Assembly: GCA_002399285.1 (NCBI GenBank)
Contig: DHDI01000006.1
Coordinates: forward strand, 23,524-37,410
Reading direction: 5' to 3'
DNA from: Thermoanaerobacterales bacterium UBA4880
GTDB lineage: Bacteria > Bacillota > Thermoanaerobacteria > Thermoanaerobacterales > UBA4877
Length of the DNA stretch: 13,887 bases
Both the position numbers and the translations under genes were made by a program. Below are positions 1 to 6,062 of this stretch, piece after piece (position 1 is the first letter of the stretch; the number at the start of each line of letters is the position of its first letter). The notes beneath the pieces were generated by a model, which did not search any database, was not told the origin of the DNA, and was given only the letters and a program-made list of their open reading frames with translations.

Positions 1-215
1 ACCTTGTTTTCCTGATATTTCATATCAAAGCCGGTCTCTTCATTCAGCAGCTTGGACTGGGTTTCGTACACGCAATAGGGCAGAGACTCCTCCGACCTTG
101 TATCCACATATCTGTTTCCGTCAAAGCGCATTTTGCCATAAAACATCGTCTTTCTCTGCCACTTACGAAGCGGCAGCAGAAATGGAAATATCTGCGTGAT
201 TCTCTTTCTCTTCAT
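1..215 (-). CDS. vanW: VanW family protein, N-terminal 71 codons (cut by window edge)
   Basis: The ORF opens with ATG at 215 (MKRKRITQIFPFLLPLRK) and stays open to base 1, so only the N-terminus is present. The opening basic stretch, the FYGKMRFDGNRY motif and the later NEETGFDMKYQENKV segment are what I recall of VanW proteins, as found in VanB and VanG clusters and also as stand-alone genes in many Clostridia. The biochemical role of VanW is not established, and it is not one of the core enzymes that remodel the peptidoglycan precursor. It lies 61 bp downstream of the carboxypeptidase gene on the same strand with no obvious terminator between, so the two are probably cotranscribed. An AGAAGG-like ribosome binding site precedes the start. 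Family assignment is fairly sure. Whether ligase genes follow to the left cannot be seen. Confidence 0.85.
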   Translation of the reverse strand, partial: MKRKRITQIFPFLLPLRKWQRKTMFYGKMRFDGNRYVDTRSEESLPYCVYETQSKLLNEETGFDMKYQENK

Positions 216-276
216 AACTCGGACCTTCTCTCAAAAATGTTATGGGCAGAACAAGTACGGGTCTGACCGGCAAAGC

Positions 277-1224
277 TTACTCGGCGGCCAAACTGCCAAA
301 TATATTAAGCGCATCGGCAATACAGTTTTGCTGGGATCCTCTATATCCCTTGGCGCCTGTCGTGATCAGGATATACTCCTGTCCGCCCACCTCGGCCAGG
401 CCTGCGAGACACTGGCCGGCCTTTTCAGTGTACCCAGTTTTGCCGCCTATTATTTTACCTCCCGCAGCGGCGGAGTCATCGAGTCCCTCAGGAACCGTGC
501 TGTGAAAAGTAACTCCCTCAGGGTGTTTATTGGTAGACTGCGTAGAATACCTCTGTGCGGTAAATATCTCCCTGAACGTATTATTGCGCAAGGCATAGCT
601 CAGGAGAGCGGACAGATCTTTGACCGTCGTATAGTGGTATGCATCGTGCATTCCCGACGAATTTTCAAAATGGGTGCCGTCCATGCCGAGCTCGGCTGCT
701 TTCTCATTCATCATCTTTACAAAATCATGTTCCGAACCGGCGACCTGACCGGCCAGGCCGATGCAGCACTCCGCACCGTTTGGCAGCATCGCCCCATACA
801 GCAGATCGACCGCCCTCACCTGCTCGTCCGGCTGAAAACCGGCCGTCGACGCATCTCTGCCGCCTGAGTTGGAAAACATTGCATCGGAAAGAGTGATCTT
901 TTCCTGCAGATCAGGAAGTTTTTCAATCGCTATAATGGCCGTCATGATCTCAGTCAATGAGGCTGGATATATCTTATCGTCACTGTTTTTCTGCATCAAA
1001 ACAGCATGGTCCGATAAGCGGACTAAAATTGCATGGGTACTATTTAAAGTATCGGACGGTATATGGACCGAAGACTCGTCTGTTCTTGGCGGAGAAGCCG
1101 CCATTGTATTTTCATCGCCATATTTGCCATATAGATTCCGGCCTAAAGGCATAATTATGCATTTGTATGCAAATACGGCGGTTACAGCCACGATCAGTAA
1201 TAATAGTACGCGCGATCTTGACAT
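277..1224 (-). CDS. vanY: VanY/VanYD-like D-Ala-D-Ala carboxypeptidase (S11 PBP type) with altered active-site motifs
   Basis: A 315-residue serine-peptidase family S11 (DacA-like) protein. Residues 5-25 form a hydrophobic N-terminal segment (signal anchor or signal peptide), so the catalytic domain should face outside the membrane. Family role: removal of the terminal D-Ala from peptidoglycan pentapeptide; the VanYD protein of VanD clusters is known to be of this penicillin-sensitive serine type rather than the zinc type of VanA/VanB. The fold signature is clear (YPASLTEIMTA at 87-97, LLYGAMLPNG at 141-150, GGKTGYTEKAG at 260-270), but motif 1 reads SLTE instead of SxxK and motif 2 reads NGA instead of SGN, while KTG is intact. 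The enzyme may therefore be inactive or altered. ATG at 1224 is chosen because AAGGAG and AGGAG precede it and the hydrophobic segment follows; an in-frame start at 1269 lacks this. It has its own promoter and precedes vanW. Confidence 0.85.
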   Translation of the reverse strand: MSRSRVLLLLIVAVTAVFAYKCIIMPLGRNLYGKYGDENTMAASPPRTDESSVHIPSDTLNSTHAILVRLSDHAVLMQKNSDDKIYPASLTEIMTAIIAIEKLPDLQEKITLSDAMFSNSGGRDASTAGFQPDEQVRAVDLLYGAMLPNGAECCIGLAGQVAGSEHDFVKMMNEKAAELGMDGTHFENSSGMHDAYHYTTVKDLSALLSYALRNNTFREIFTAQRYSTQSTNKHPEGVTFHSTVPEGLDDSAAAGGKIIGGKTGYTEKAGQCLAGLAEVGGQEYILITTGAKGYRGSQQNCIADALNIFGSLAAE

Positions 1225-1275
1225 TTTCTCCTTTTCTCCTTGTCCCACAGCAAAACAGCTCCTTGTCATCTGCTA

Positions 1276-1329
1276 ATATTATTAAACCACAGAACACGGA
1301 ATAATGTTTTAATAGCGGCTTATGAACTT
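1276..1329. repeat. Imperfect direct repeat, copy A (vanY core promoter)
   Basis: This 54-bp stretch matches 1467-1520 at 43 of 54 positions by hand alignment without gaps (offset 191 bp). Both copies begin ATATTATTAAA on the plus strand and share CAGAACA, TGTTTTAA and GCTTAT. Copy A contains the -10 of the vanY promoter. The two TTAAGA half-sites lie at its far end and beyond. Confidence 0.75.
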
Positions 1330-1345
1330 CTTAACATTTTCTTAA
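1281..1345 (-). promoter_or_regulatory. Predicted vanY promoter with tandem VanR-type operator
   Basis: On the minus strand a -10 TTTAAT (1286-1281) sits in the context GTGGTTTAATAATATT, nearly identical to the vanR promoter context GGTGGTATAATAATATT. There is no good -35 (AAACAT at the 17-bp position), as expected for an activator-dependent promoter. Two TTAAGA half-sites lie at 1345-1340 and 1334-1329, exactly 11 bp apart, the spacing used by OmpR/PhoB-family regulators. The nearer one ends 42 bp upstream of the -10. VanR is the obvious candidate regulator; this is inferred, not shown. Confidence 0.6.
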
Positions 1346-1438
1346 TCTTGATCATTTGGATATCTCATTTGCAGGCATACCAAGGAGTCACTTCTTACGC
1401 CTACATATGTATAACAACTCTGAGATAACTTTTGTGAC

Positions 1439-1466
1439 AAAAAAAACAGTGGCGAACATACCACTG
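1439..1466 (-). terminator. Rho-independent terminator upstream of vanY
   Basis: On the minus strand CAGTGG, an 8-nt loop and CCACTG are followed directly by eight T residues (plus-strand A run 1439-1446). It would stop transcripts coming from vanR-vanS-GNAT and insulate the vanY promoter, which lies just downstream. It also lies immediately downstream of the duplicated promoter fragment at 1467-1520. Confidence 0.85.
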
Positions 1467-1520
1467 ATATTATTAAAGCGCAGAACAAGGAGCAGTGTTT
1501 TAAATGCAGCTTATTAAATT
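1467..1520. repeat. Imperfect direct repeat, copy B (promoter-like remnant)
   Basis: Second copy of 1276-1329 (about 80% identical). It keeps the TTTAAT -10-like box on the minus strand (1477-1472) but not the two TTAAGA half-sites: the corresponding positions read differently and are followed by the palindrome at 1528-1539. Transcription from it would run straight into the terminator at 1466-1439, so it would make no useful mRNA. Probably a decayed duplication. Confidence 0.7.
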
Positions 1521-1527
1521 ATTGTTC

Positions 1528-1539
1528 ATGTTCGAACAT
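1528..1539. other. Perfect 12-bp palindrome between GNAT gene and vanY
   Basis: ATGTTCGAACAT is a perfect palindrome 54 bp downstream of the GNAT stop. It occupies the place where the operator half-sites would be in promoter copy B. It could be a regulator site or chance; the GTTC and GAAC halves are in the opposite order to a Gram-positive LexA box. The rest of 1225-1592 holds the promoter, the terminator and the repeat copies listed separately. Confidence 0.35.
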
Positions 1540-1592
1540 CGGCCGACTTGGCCTGCTGAGCAGTCCCATAATCAATATTTATCCAAAAAAAG

Positions 1593-2099
1593 TCAAGCTG
1601 AAATATCATAATTAAAAATTCTCTCCATATATTTTTTCCCGCCGATCGTACATAACTTTTCGGCCGCTATTTCCCCGCCGATCTTTTCATAAAAACTGCA
1701 AGAGGGATTTTGGGTCAGACAAGCGATAATAAAGTTTTTGTATCCTTTCAGCTTAAATTCATTTTTCACAGCAGCTACAAGCATTCTGCCAATTCCTGTC
1801 CTTTGATATGCTTCAAGAACATAAAGTGCATAAAGCTCACCATAGTCGGGAAAATCGTCATCCCTTGACTTTCCAAATATAGCGAATCCAATTATTTTAT
1901 CGTCGTTCAGTGCCACATATATGTGTCCTCCAGAAATATCCTTTTGGATACTAGAAAAGCGTTTTGGACTGTTTTCATCAAGATGTTTTAGATAATCGTT
2001 GTCCACAATACCTGCGTATGCCGTTTTCCATGTTTGTATATGTACATGCACGATGTCCCTTTCTTCACCGATTATTGCTTTACGGATTTTGAAATCCAT
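1593..2099 (-). CDS. GNAT family N-acetyltransferase within the van locus
   Basis: A 168-residue GNAT protein, likely cytoplasmic and acetyl-CoA dependent. The N-terminal HIQTWKTAYAGIV segment (about 20-32) is common in one GNAT subfamily. The acetyl-CoA-binding motif A follows strand LYALYVLEAY as QRTGIG (99-104), and NPSCSFYEKIGGE (131-143) is the usual C-terminal helix and strand. The substrate is unknown; typical relatives modify small amines, drugs or protein N-termini. ATG at 2099 is chosen because GAGGGGGAAG precedes it and the fold begins right there; a possible upstream start at 2219 would add 40 residues of no recognisable domain. It lies 143 bp after vanS and before a terminator, so it is probably transcribed with vanRS or from a weak promoter in that gap. 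A GNAT here is not part of the van clusters I know. Confidence 0.85.
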   Translation of the reverse strand: MDFKIRKAIIGEERDIVHVHIQTWKTAYAGIVDNDYLKHLDENSPKRFSSIQKDISGGHIYVALNDDKIIGFAIFGKSRDDDFPDYGELYALYVLEAYQRTGIGRMLVAAVKNEFKLKGYKNFIIACLTQNPSCSFYEKIGGEIAAEKLCTIGGKKYMERIFNYDISA

Positions 2100-2242
2100 A
2101 TCATCTTCCCCCTCTGCCGATATTACAGCAATTGCCGTTACGGTAATCGCAGAATTTCCAGAGGCCTCCATTTTAAATTTATATAAATCAACTTTGCATA
2201 GCCCTTTTGACCAAAACATTACCGGTAAAAACTCCGCTATAT

Positions 2243-3391
2243 CTACGAAGATAGCCTGTCGCCTTCCGGCTGCTGCGGAAGCATCACTGTAAATACAGTC
2301 TTCTCCGTATTGCTTAGTACGGAAATATTGCCGTTATGAGCATTTACGATCTCCTTGGCTATAGCCAATCCCAGTCCCGCCCCTCCCGTATTGCTGGAGC
2401 GGGCGGCATCCAGCCGGAAGAACTTTTCAAATATGCTATCCAGCTTTTGCTGCGGAATCGGATCACCATGATTGGTAAAGGTTATAATGATATCTTTATC
2501 CTGTTGTCTCGCGGATATATCAATTACGCTGTTATCATAGCTATAGGCTATGGCGTTTTTTAGGATATTATTGAAAACGCGGGCCAGCTTGTCCGCATCA
2601 CCCCACAGGGTGAGACCGCCGGGAACATCGACGGATACCTGCATTCCCTGCGGAGAGAGCATCGGGTAGAATTCATCGGCCATCTGCTGAAGCATTAACT
2701 GCAAATTTATTTTTCCTTCATTCAAAACAATGGCCTGAAGATTAAATCTCGTGATTTCAAAAAACTCATTGATCAGCTGCTCCAAACGGTATGCCTTGTC
2801 CAAAGTGATGCCGACATATTTTGCCCTCTGTTCGGTAGGCATATCTGGAGCTTCATCCAAAAGACTCAGGTACCCTATGACCGAGGTGAGGGGCGTCTTT
2901 ATATCATGGGCCAGGTACACAACCAAATCGTTTTTACGCTGTTCCGCCTCTTTAGCGCTGCGCTCACGCTCTTCAAGGATACTCTTGATCTTATTCATCT
3001 TTGCTTCCATAAAATCCATCTCGGGGGATAACGTGATCTCTCGGTCTGATTCTTCCACAAGCTGATCCATTCCTCTACTTATCTCGTTGAAGTATTTCGT
3101 CATCCGCGAAAGCGCATAATAAAACAGCACTAATAGCAATAAAAACATGCCTGCGGCAAGCCAAAAGGGCTTATTACTGCGGAACAGCCGACCGTACATA
3201 ACCAAGCCGTCTTCATACGATACATGAAATACATTTTGGCATAGGCGTATGAAACCTTCTGCGAAAGGATTCTGAAAAAGACCGTCGATCAGAAAATATT
3301 CAATGAGAACGCCGAGCAAAATAGCCGCTATCGCAATCAATATCACGCGAGAAAAAATTTTCCTTTTTAACCTGCCAAAGTCATTTTTCAA
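2243..3391 (-). CDS. vanS: VanS-like sensor histidine kinase
   Basis: A 382-residue membrane histidine kinase. Two membrane segments (about 16-36 and 76-94) enclose a short extracellular loop of about 40 residues. A linker with a coiled-coil look (130-153, EERERSAKEAEQRKND) leads to the DHp helix with phosphoacceptor His162 in YLAHDIKTPLTSVIGYLSLL, then the N box NNILKNA (274-280) and G box GGAGLGLAIAKEI (336-348). From memory, the kinase core and the short-loop architecture are very close to VanS of VanA/VanD-type clusters, which acts as kinase and phosphatase for VanR in response to glycopeptides. The start is TTG at 3391: no ATG or GTG is available before an upstream in-frame stop, GGGGGGTAGGG lies just before, and the ORF overlaps vanR by 11 bp. 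What signal it senses here cannot be read from sequence. Confidence 0.9.
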   Translation of the reverse strand: MKNDFGRLKRKIFSRVILIAIAAILLGVLIEYFLIDGLFQNPFAEGFIRLCQNVFHVSYEDGLVMYGRLFRSNKPFWLAAGMFLLLLVLFYYALSRMTKYFNEISRGMDQLVEESDREITLSPEMDFMEAKMNKIKSILEERERSAKEAEQRKNDLVVYLAHDIKTPLTSVIGYLSLLDEAPDMPTEQRAKYVGITLDKAYRLEQLINEFFEITRFNLQAIVLNEGKINLQLMLQQMADEFYPMLSPQGMQVSVDVPGGLTLWGDADKLARVFNNILKNAIAYSYDNSVIDISARQQDKDIIITFTNHGDPIPQQKLDSIFEKFFRLDAARSSNTGGAGLGLAIAKEIVNAHNGNISVLSNTEKTVFTVMLPQQPEGDRLSS

Positions 3392-4085
3392 TTTTATACC
3401 CTACCCCCCATACCGTCTTGATGTATTTAGGATGTTCGGCGCTTTCGTGCATTTTTTCCCTCAGATGCCTTATATGTACCATTACCGTATTGTTACTGCC
3501 GGTGAAATATTTATCCTTCCATATCTCGCGGAACAATTCCTCCGAGCTCACGATTTTCCCGCGATTGGAACAGAGGACCCAGAGAATGGAAAATTCAGTG
3601 GGGGTAAGGGATAACTTTTTCTCATCGAGAGTGCATTCATGAGTGTCCATATCCAGGACCAGGCCGGAAAAGGCGATGATATGTTCCTCCTTGCCCGGTT
3701 CGGCAGAATTATATCTGGTAAATCTCCGAAGCTGTGCCTTGACACGGGCAATCAGCTCCAACGGCCGGAAGGGCTTGGTGACATAGTCGTCGGCTCCCAA
3801 GGCCAGGCCGTTGATCTTATCGATTTCTTCTTCCTTGGCTGTCAGCATGATAACGGGAAAATTGTATCTTTCCCGGATTTGTTTGCAGATCGAAAAACCG
3901 TCTATGTCGGGAAGCATGACGTCCAAAATGGCCAGGTCCAATCTTTCTTTTTCTATACAGGCCAAGGCATCCCTGCCCGTATAAAATTTAAAGACGTTAT
4001 AATTTTCATTTTTCAAATAGACCTCTATCAGATCGGCAATTGCCTGTTCATCATCGACTATCAGAATATTTGCGGCCAATAACAT
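3381..4085 (-). CDS. vanR: VanR-like response regulator (OmpR/PhoB family)
   Basis: A 234-residue response regulator. The receiver domain has acidic residues D11/D12, phosphoacceptor Asp55 in LAILDVMLPD, Thr82 and Lys104 (YVTKPFRPLELIARVKAQLRRF). A winged-helix DNA-binding domain occupies about 138-234 (LSLTPTEFSIL, NNTVMVHIRHLREKM, YIKTVWGVGYKIEK). From memory the whole sequence closely tracks VanR of VanA-type clusters, including the exact GYKIEK ending. It should be phosphorylated by the adjacent VanS and activate its own promoter and the vanY promoter. ATG at 4085 is preferred (preceded by AAGAAAGAAG): the in-frame GTG at 4106 is only about 15 bp from the -10, leaving almost no leader. 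Confidence 0.9.
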   Translation of the reverse strand: MLLAANILIVDDEQAIADLIEVYLKNENYNVFKFYTGRDALACIEKERLDLAILDVMLPDIDGFSICKQIRERYNFPVIMLTAKEEEIDKINGLALGADDYVTKPFRPLELIARVKAQLRRFTRYNSAEPGKEEHIIAFSGLVLDMDTHECTLDEKKLSLTPTEFSILWVLCSNRGKIVSSEELFREIWKDKYFTGSNNTVMVHIRHLREKMHESAEHPKYIKTVWGVGYKIEK

Positions 4086-4120
4086 CAGCTTCTTTCTTAT
4101 GTACACACTTTCCCAATATT

Positions 4121-4186
4121 ATTATACCACCGGGCAAAAATACATTTTGCATCTTCCATCTTATAAAAACCTTAAGAATATCTTAA
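4121..4186 (-). promoter_or_regulatory. Predicted vanR promoter with tandem VanR-type operator
   Basis: The minus strand has a perfect -10 TATAAT (4126-4121) with no convincing -35 (CAAAAT at 17 bp). Two half-sites, TTAAGA (4186-4181) and TTAAGG (4175-4170), are 11 bp apart; the nearer one ends 43 bp upstream of the -10. Layout and local sequence match the vanY promoter, suggesting one regulator, most likely VanR, controlling both. This gives the autoactivation known for van systems. Confidence 0.6.
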
Positions 4187-4237
4187 TATTGTAATACAAC
4201 GAAATTTTGAATAACACGTTCATAAAAAACGAATGCT

Positions 4238-4273
4238 TTATATATCAAACAGAGAACCTGCCAAATAAAACAT
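4238..4273 (-). other. Possible 11-codon leader-like ORF with its ribosome site inside a hairpin
   Basis: On the minus strand AAGGAG (4288-4283) lies 9 nt before ATG at 4273, opening an 11-residue ORF (MFYLAGSLFDI, stop TAA at 4240-4238). A 10-bp stem with one G-U pair (4285-4276 with 4261-4252, 14-nt loop) overlaps the ribosome site and the ORF. Read on the plus strand the same stem is followed by CTTTTT, so it could instead be a terminator in that direction, although no plus-strand gene precedes it. It lies between the diguanylate cyclase stop and the vanR promoter. I cannot assign a function and it may be chance. Confidence 0.25.
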
Positions 4274-4367
4274 ATGCAAGTTCTCCTTTTTAAACTATAT
4301 CCATTTTTTACCAAAACCATAAAGTAAAACTACCCGTTTCAAATACGCTCAACATTAGTTGGACCAG

Positions 4368-5243
4368 TTACCACTGTTTTTTCTCCTTTGCCCTGTACAT
4401 ATTCTGATCGGCAAAATTTATCAGTTCTTCGGCAGTCATTTTGTCTTCTTTCATTGTTTTCACTCCAAAAGAAACCGATAGGCAAACGTCTCCTTCAGAT
4501 ATTTTTATCGGTATTTTTTCAATACTATTTTTTATCCGTTGTGCGATGAAATTGGCCCTTTCTTCATCGGTATTATTCAGACAAAGAAGAAATTCGTCTC
4601 CCCCGTATCTCGCAGCCCAATCATGTTCAAAACGAATGTGCCCGGCAATTACCTCAGCGACAGCTTTAATTACCAAATCCCCCGATTCATGTCCGTAGAT
4701 GTCATTGATCGACTTAAAATTATCCAGATCCATAAAACAAACCGACAAAGGCATATGTTTTAATGTGGCGTCTATAACATCTATCGGCAGGCGTTCGTCT
4801 ACAAACCGCCTGTTATAAAGAGGTGTCATGGAATCCTTGACGATCATATCGTTCATCTTGCTGGCAAAACGGCCAAACTGTTCTCCCTCATTATAGTCTC
4901 CCGAGCCTATCAGCATGGTATCCGTCGCATTTTTCAGCAGTTCCAATACAACCGGCCTATCGGTGTTTTCTATCGGCACCGCCGTTACAAGGAGAACTGT
5001 TTCCGTTTTCCTTTCCAACTTGACAAAACTCTTATCTTCATTAAAGGCTCTCACAGAGATACAATTATCACAGATTTTACCGTTTCCCCAATAATCGTAA
5101 CACACCTCGGGTGTTTCCATTAAAGATGGACCCTGGTAATCAAGTACCCTCTTATGAGTCGGATCAACCAGTCGTACCGCATCATACATCTTGCTGAAAA
5201 ATTCCAGTTTATCTTTGATATCATCCAATAAAATACAATCCAT
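4368..5243 (-). CDS. Sensor diguanylate cyclase (GGDEF) with Cys-containing N-terminal domain
   Basis: A 291-residue protein predicted to make cyclic di-GMP from two GTP in the cytoplasm; no membrane segment is seen. Residues about 1-115 look like a PAS-type sensor domain with three cysteines (C48, C58, C61; CYDYWGNGKICDNC), which could bind a metal or sense redox. The GGDEF domain covers about 135-291: DSMTPLYNRRF (137-147), FMDLDNFKSINDIYGHESGD (170-189) and an intact GGDEF active site (214-218). The usual inhibitory-site RxxD is not in register: the Arg is one residue early (RFEHD, 204-208), so product inhibition may be absent. ATG at 5243 is chosen for GCGGGG 8 nt upstream; an in-frame TTG at 5258 lies before that site. 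The 185-bp gap from the preceding GNAT gene suggests independent expression, but no clear promoter was found. Confidence 0.9.
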   Translation of the reverse strand: MDCILLDDIKDKLEFFSKMYDAVRLVDPTHKRVLDYQGPSLMETPEVCYDYWGNGKICDNCISVRAFNEDKSFVKLERKTETVLLVTAVPIENTDRPVVLELLKNATDTMLIGSGDYNEGEQFGRFASKMNDMIVKDSMTPLYNRRFVDERLPIDVIDATLKHMPLSVCFMDLDNFKSINDIYGHESGDLVIKAVAEVIAGHIRFEHDWAARYGGDEFLLCLNNTDEERANFIAQRIKNSIEKIPIKISEGDVCLSVSFGVKTMKEDKMTAEELINFADQNMYRAKEKKQW

Positions 5244-5428
5244 TGTATTACCCCGCAATAAAATATGCTTTTACCTATTGAAACCCATATAAAGACTGAC
5301 GGTTATTCCTCCCGCCGTTTTCAAACGAAGCGGCCTCTTCGCGCCGCATAAATGAAACTTGAGATTATAGGTACACTATTAATCTTCACCTCTATTATGA
5401 CCTAAGGTAAGCTTTTTTTCAAGCTTTA

Positions 5429-5980
5429 CTAAACTTTATCATTCAATAGCACCATATGAATATGGTCCTCCCATATGCCATTTATCTTTAAGTATTTGAG
5501 TGCGGTACCTTCATTGTAAAATCCCAATTTTTCCGTCACTCTCAAAGACCGTTTATTCTTAGGTATTATATTGGCCTCGATCCTATGTAATCCGTATTCG
5601 CAGAACATAATTTCTATTCCCTTATTGACCGCCTCAGTCATATAACCTTTATTGATCTCATCTTTATCCAATTTGTAGCCGAGAAAACATGACAAAAAGG
5701 TAACCCACACAATATTGCTAAACCCAATGGTTCCTATAACTCTACTTTCTTCATTTCTTTTAAAGATCCACAATCTCAATAAAGTCTTGTCTTTTATCAT
5801 AGACAGATCATTCTCAAGCTGCTGCTCTTGGTATTCCTTGGTGTAAAATTCTTCACTCCGCACAGGTTCCCATTCTTCTAAAAAAGATCTGTTCCTCAGA
5901 TAATAATCCAATACTATTTGCGATGACGACCCGTCCAATACCTTTAGAATCAATCTCTCCGTATTATAAACCTTATTCAT
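5429..5980 (-). CDS. RimJ/RimL-like GNAT acetyltransferase
   Basis: A 183-residue acetyltransferase of the RimJ/RimL (Acetyltransf_3) type. It begins with the typical TERLILKVL strand and has the acetyl-CoA-binding region EINKGYMTEAVNKGIE (108-123), followed by HRIEANIIPKNKRSLRVTEKLGF (132-154), a block characteristic of this family. Family members acetylate protein N-termini or small molecules; the substrate here is unknown. ATG at 5980 is chosen because GGAGGAAGG precedes it by 5 nt; a start at 6013 would add 11 residues outside the fold. It has its own well-formed promoter at 6057-6029, so it can be expressed apart from the hydrolase upstream. A weak AAGCTT-based hairpin follows the gene but lacks a T run in the right direction. 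Confidence 0.85.
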   Translation of the reverse strand: MNKVYNTERLILKVLDGSSSQIVLDYYLRNRSFLEEWEPVRSEEFYTKEYQEQQLENDLSMIKDKTLLRLWIFKRNEESRVIGTIGFSNIVWVTFLSCFLGYKLDKDEINKGYMTEAVNKGIEIMFCEYGLHRIEANIIPKNKRSLRVTEKLGFYNEGTALKYLKINGIWEDHIHMVLLNDKV

Positions 5981-6028
5981 GACAGCCTTCCTCCATCGCT
6001 CCTCTTCGCACAAAGCAACATGTTGAAA

Positions 6029-6057
6029 ATTATAAAATACCTATACCTTTGTGTCTA
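6029..6057 (-). promoter_or_regulatory. Sigma-A-type promoter for the 5980 GNAT gene
   Basis: On the minus strand TAGACA (6057-6052; 5 of 6 matches to TTGACA), a 17-bp spacer and a perfect TATAAT (6034-6029). It lies between the hydrolase stop and the GNAT start, about 50 bp upstream of the ATG. Apart from the PerR promoter it is the best-formed promoter in the window, and no operator is obvious. Confidence 0.7.
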
Positions 6058-6062
6058 AGCAT

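Noticed and set aside
196..867. 223-codon plus-strand open frame opposite vanY
   Set aside because: It is antisense to a gene with clear S11 motifs, has no ribosome site, and its translation is Arg/Ser-rich without domain features.
1390..1403. GCGTAAGAAGTG on the minus strand resembling the VanR consensus I recall from other van systems (TCGTANGAAATT)
   Set aside because: Only about 9 of 12 match and no equivalent in the same place and orientation at the vanR promoter; the paired TTAAG sites are a better explanation.
1528..1539. ATGTTCGAACAT as a LexA/SOS box
   Set aside because: The Gram-positive LexA box is GAAC-N4-GTTC; here the halves are in the reverse order.
2100..2219. N-terminal extension of the van-locus GNAT to an upstream start at 2219
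   Set aside because: The extra 40 residues match no GNAT part, and GAGGGGGAAG sits right before the ATG at 2099.
5315..5345. GC-rich self-complementary stretch between the GNAT and the diguanylate cyclase
   Set aside because: Stems of about 5 bp in several alternative pairings with no T run; too weak to call.
5400..5426. AAGCTT-based hairpin after the 5429 GNAT gene as terminator
   Set aside because: On the minus strand no T run follows the stem; the A/T run lies in the loop.
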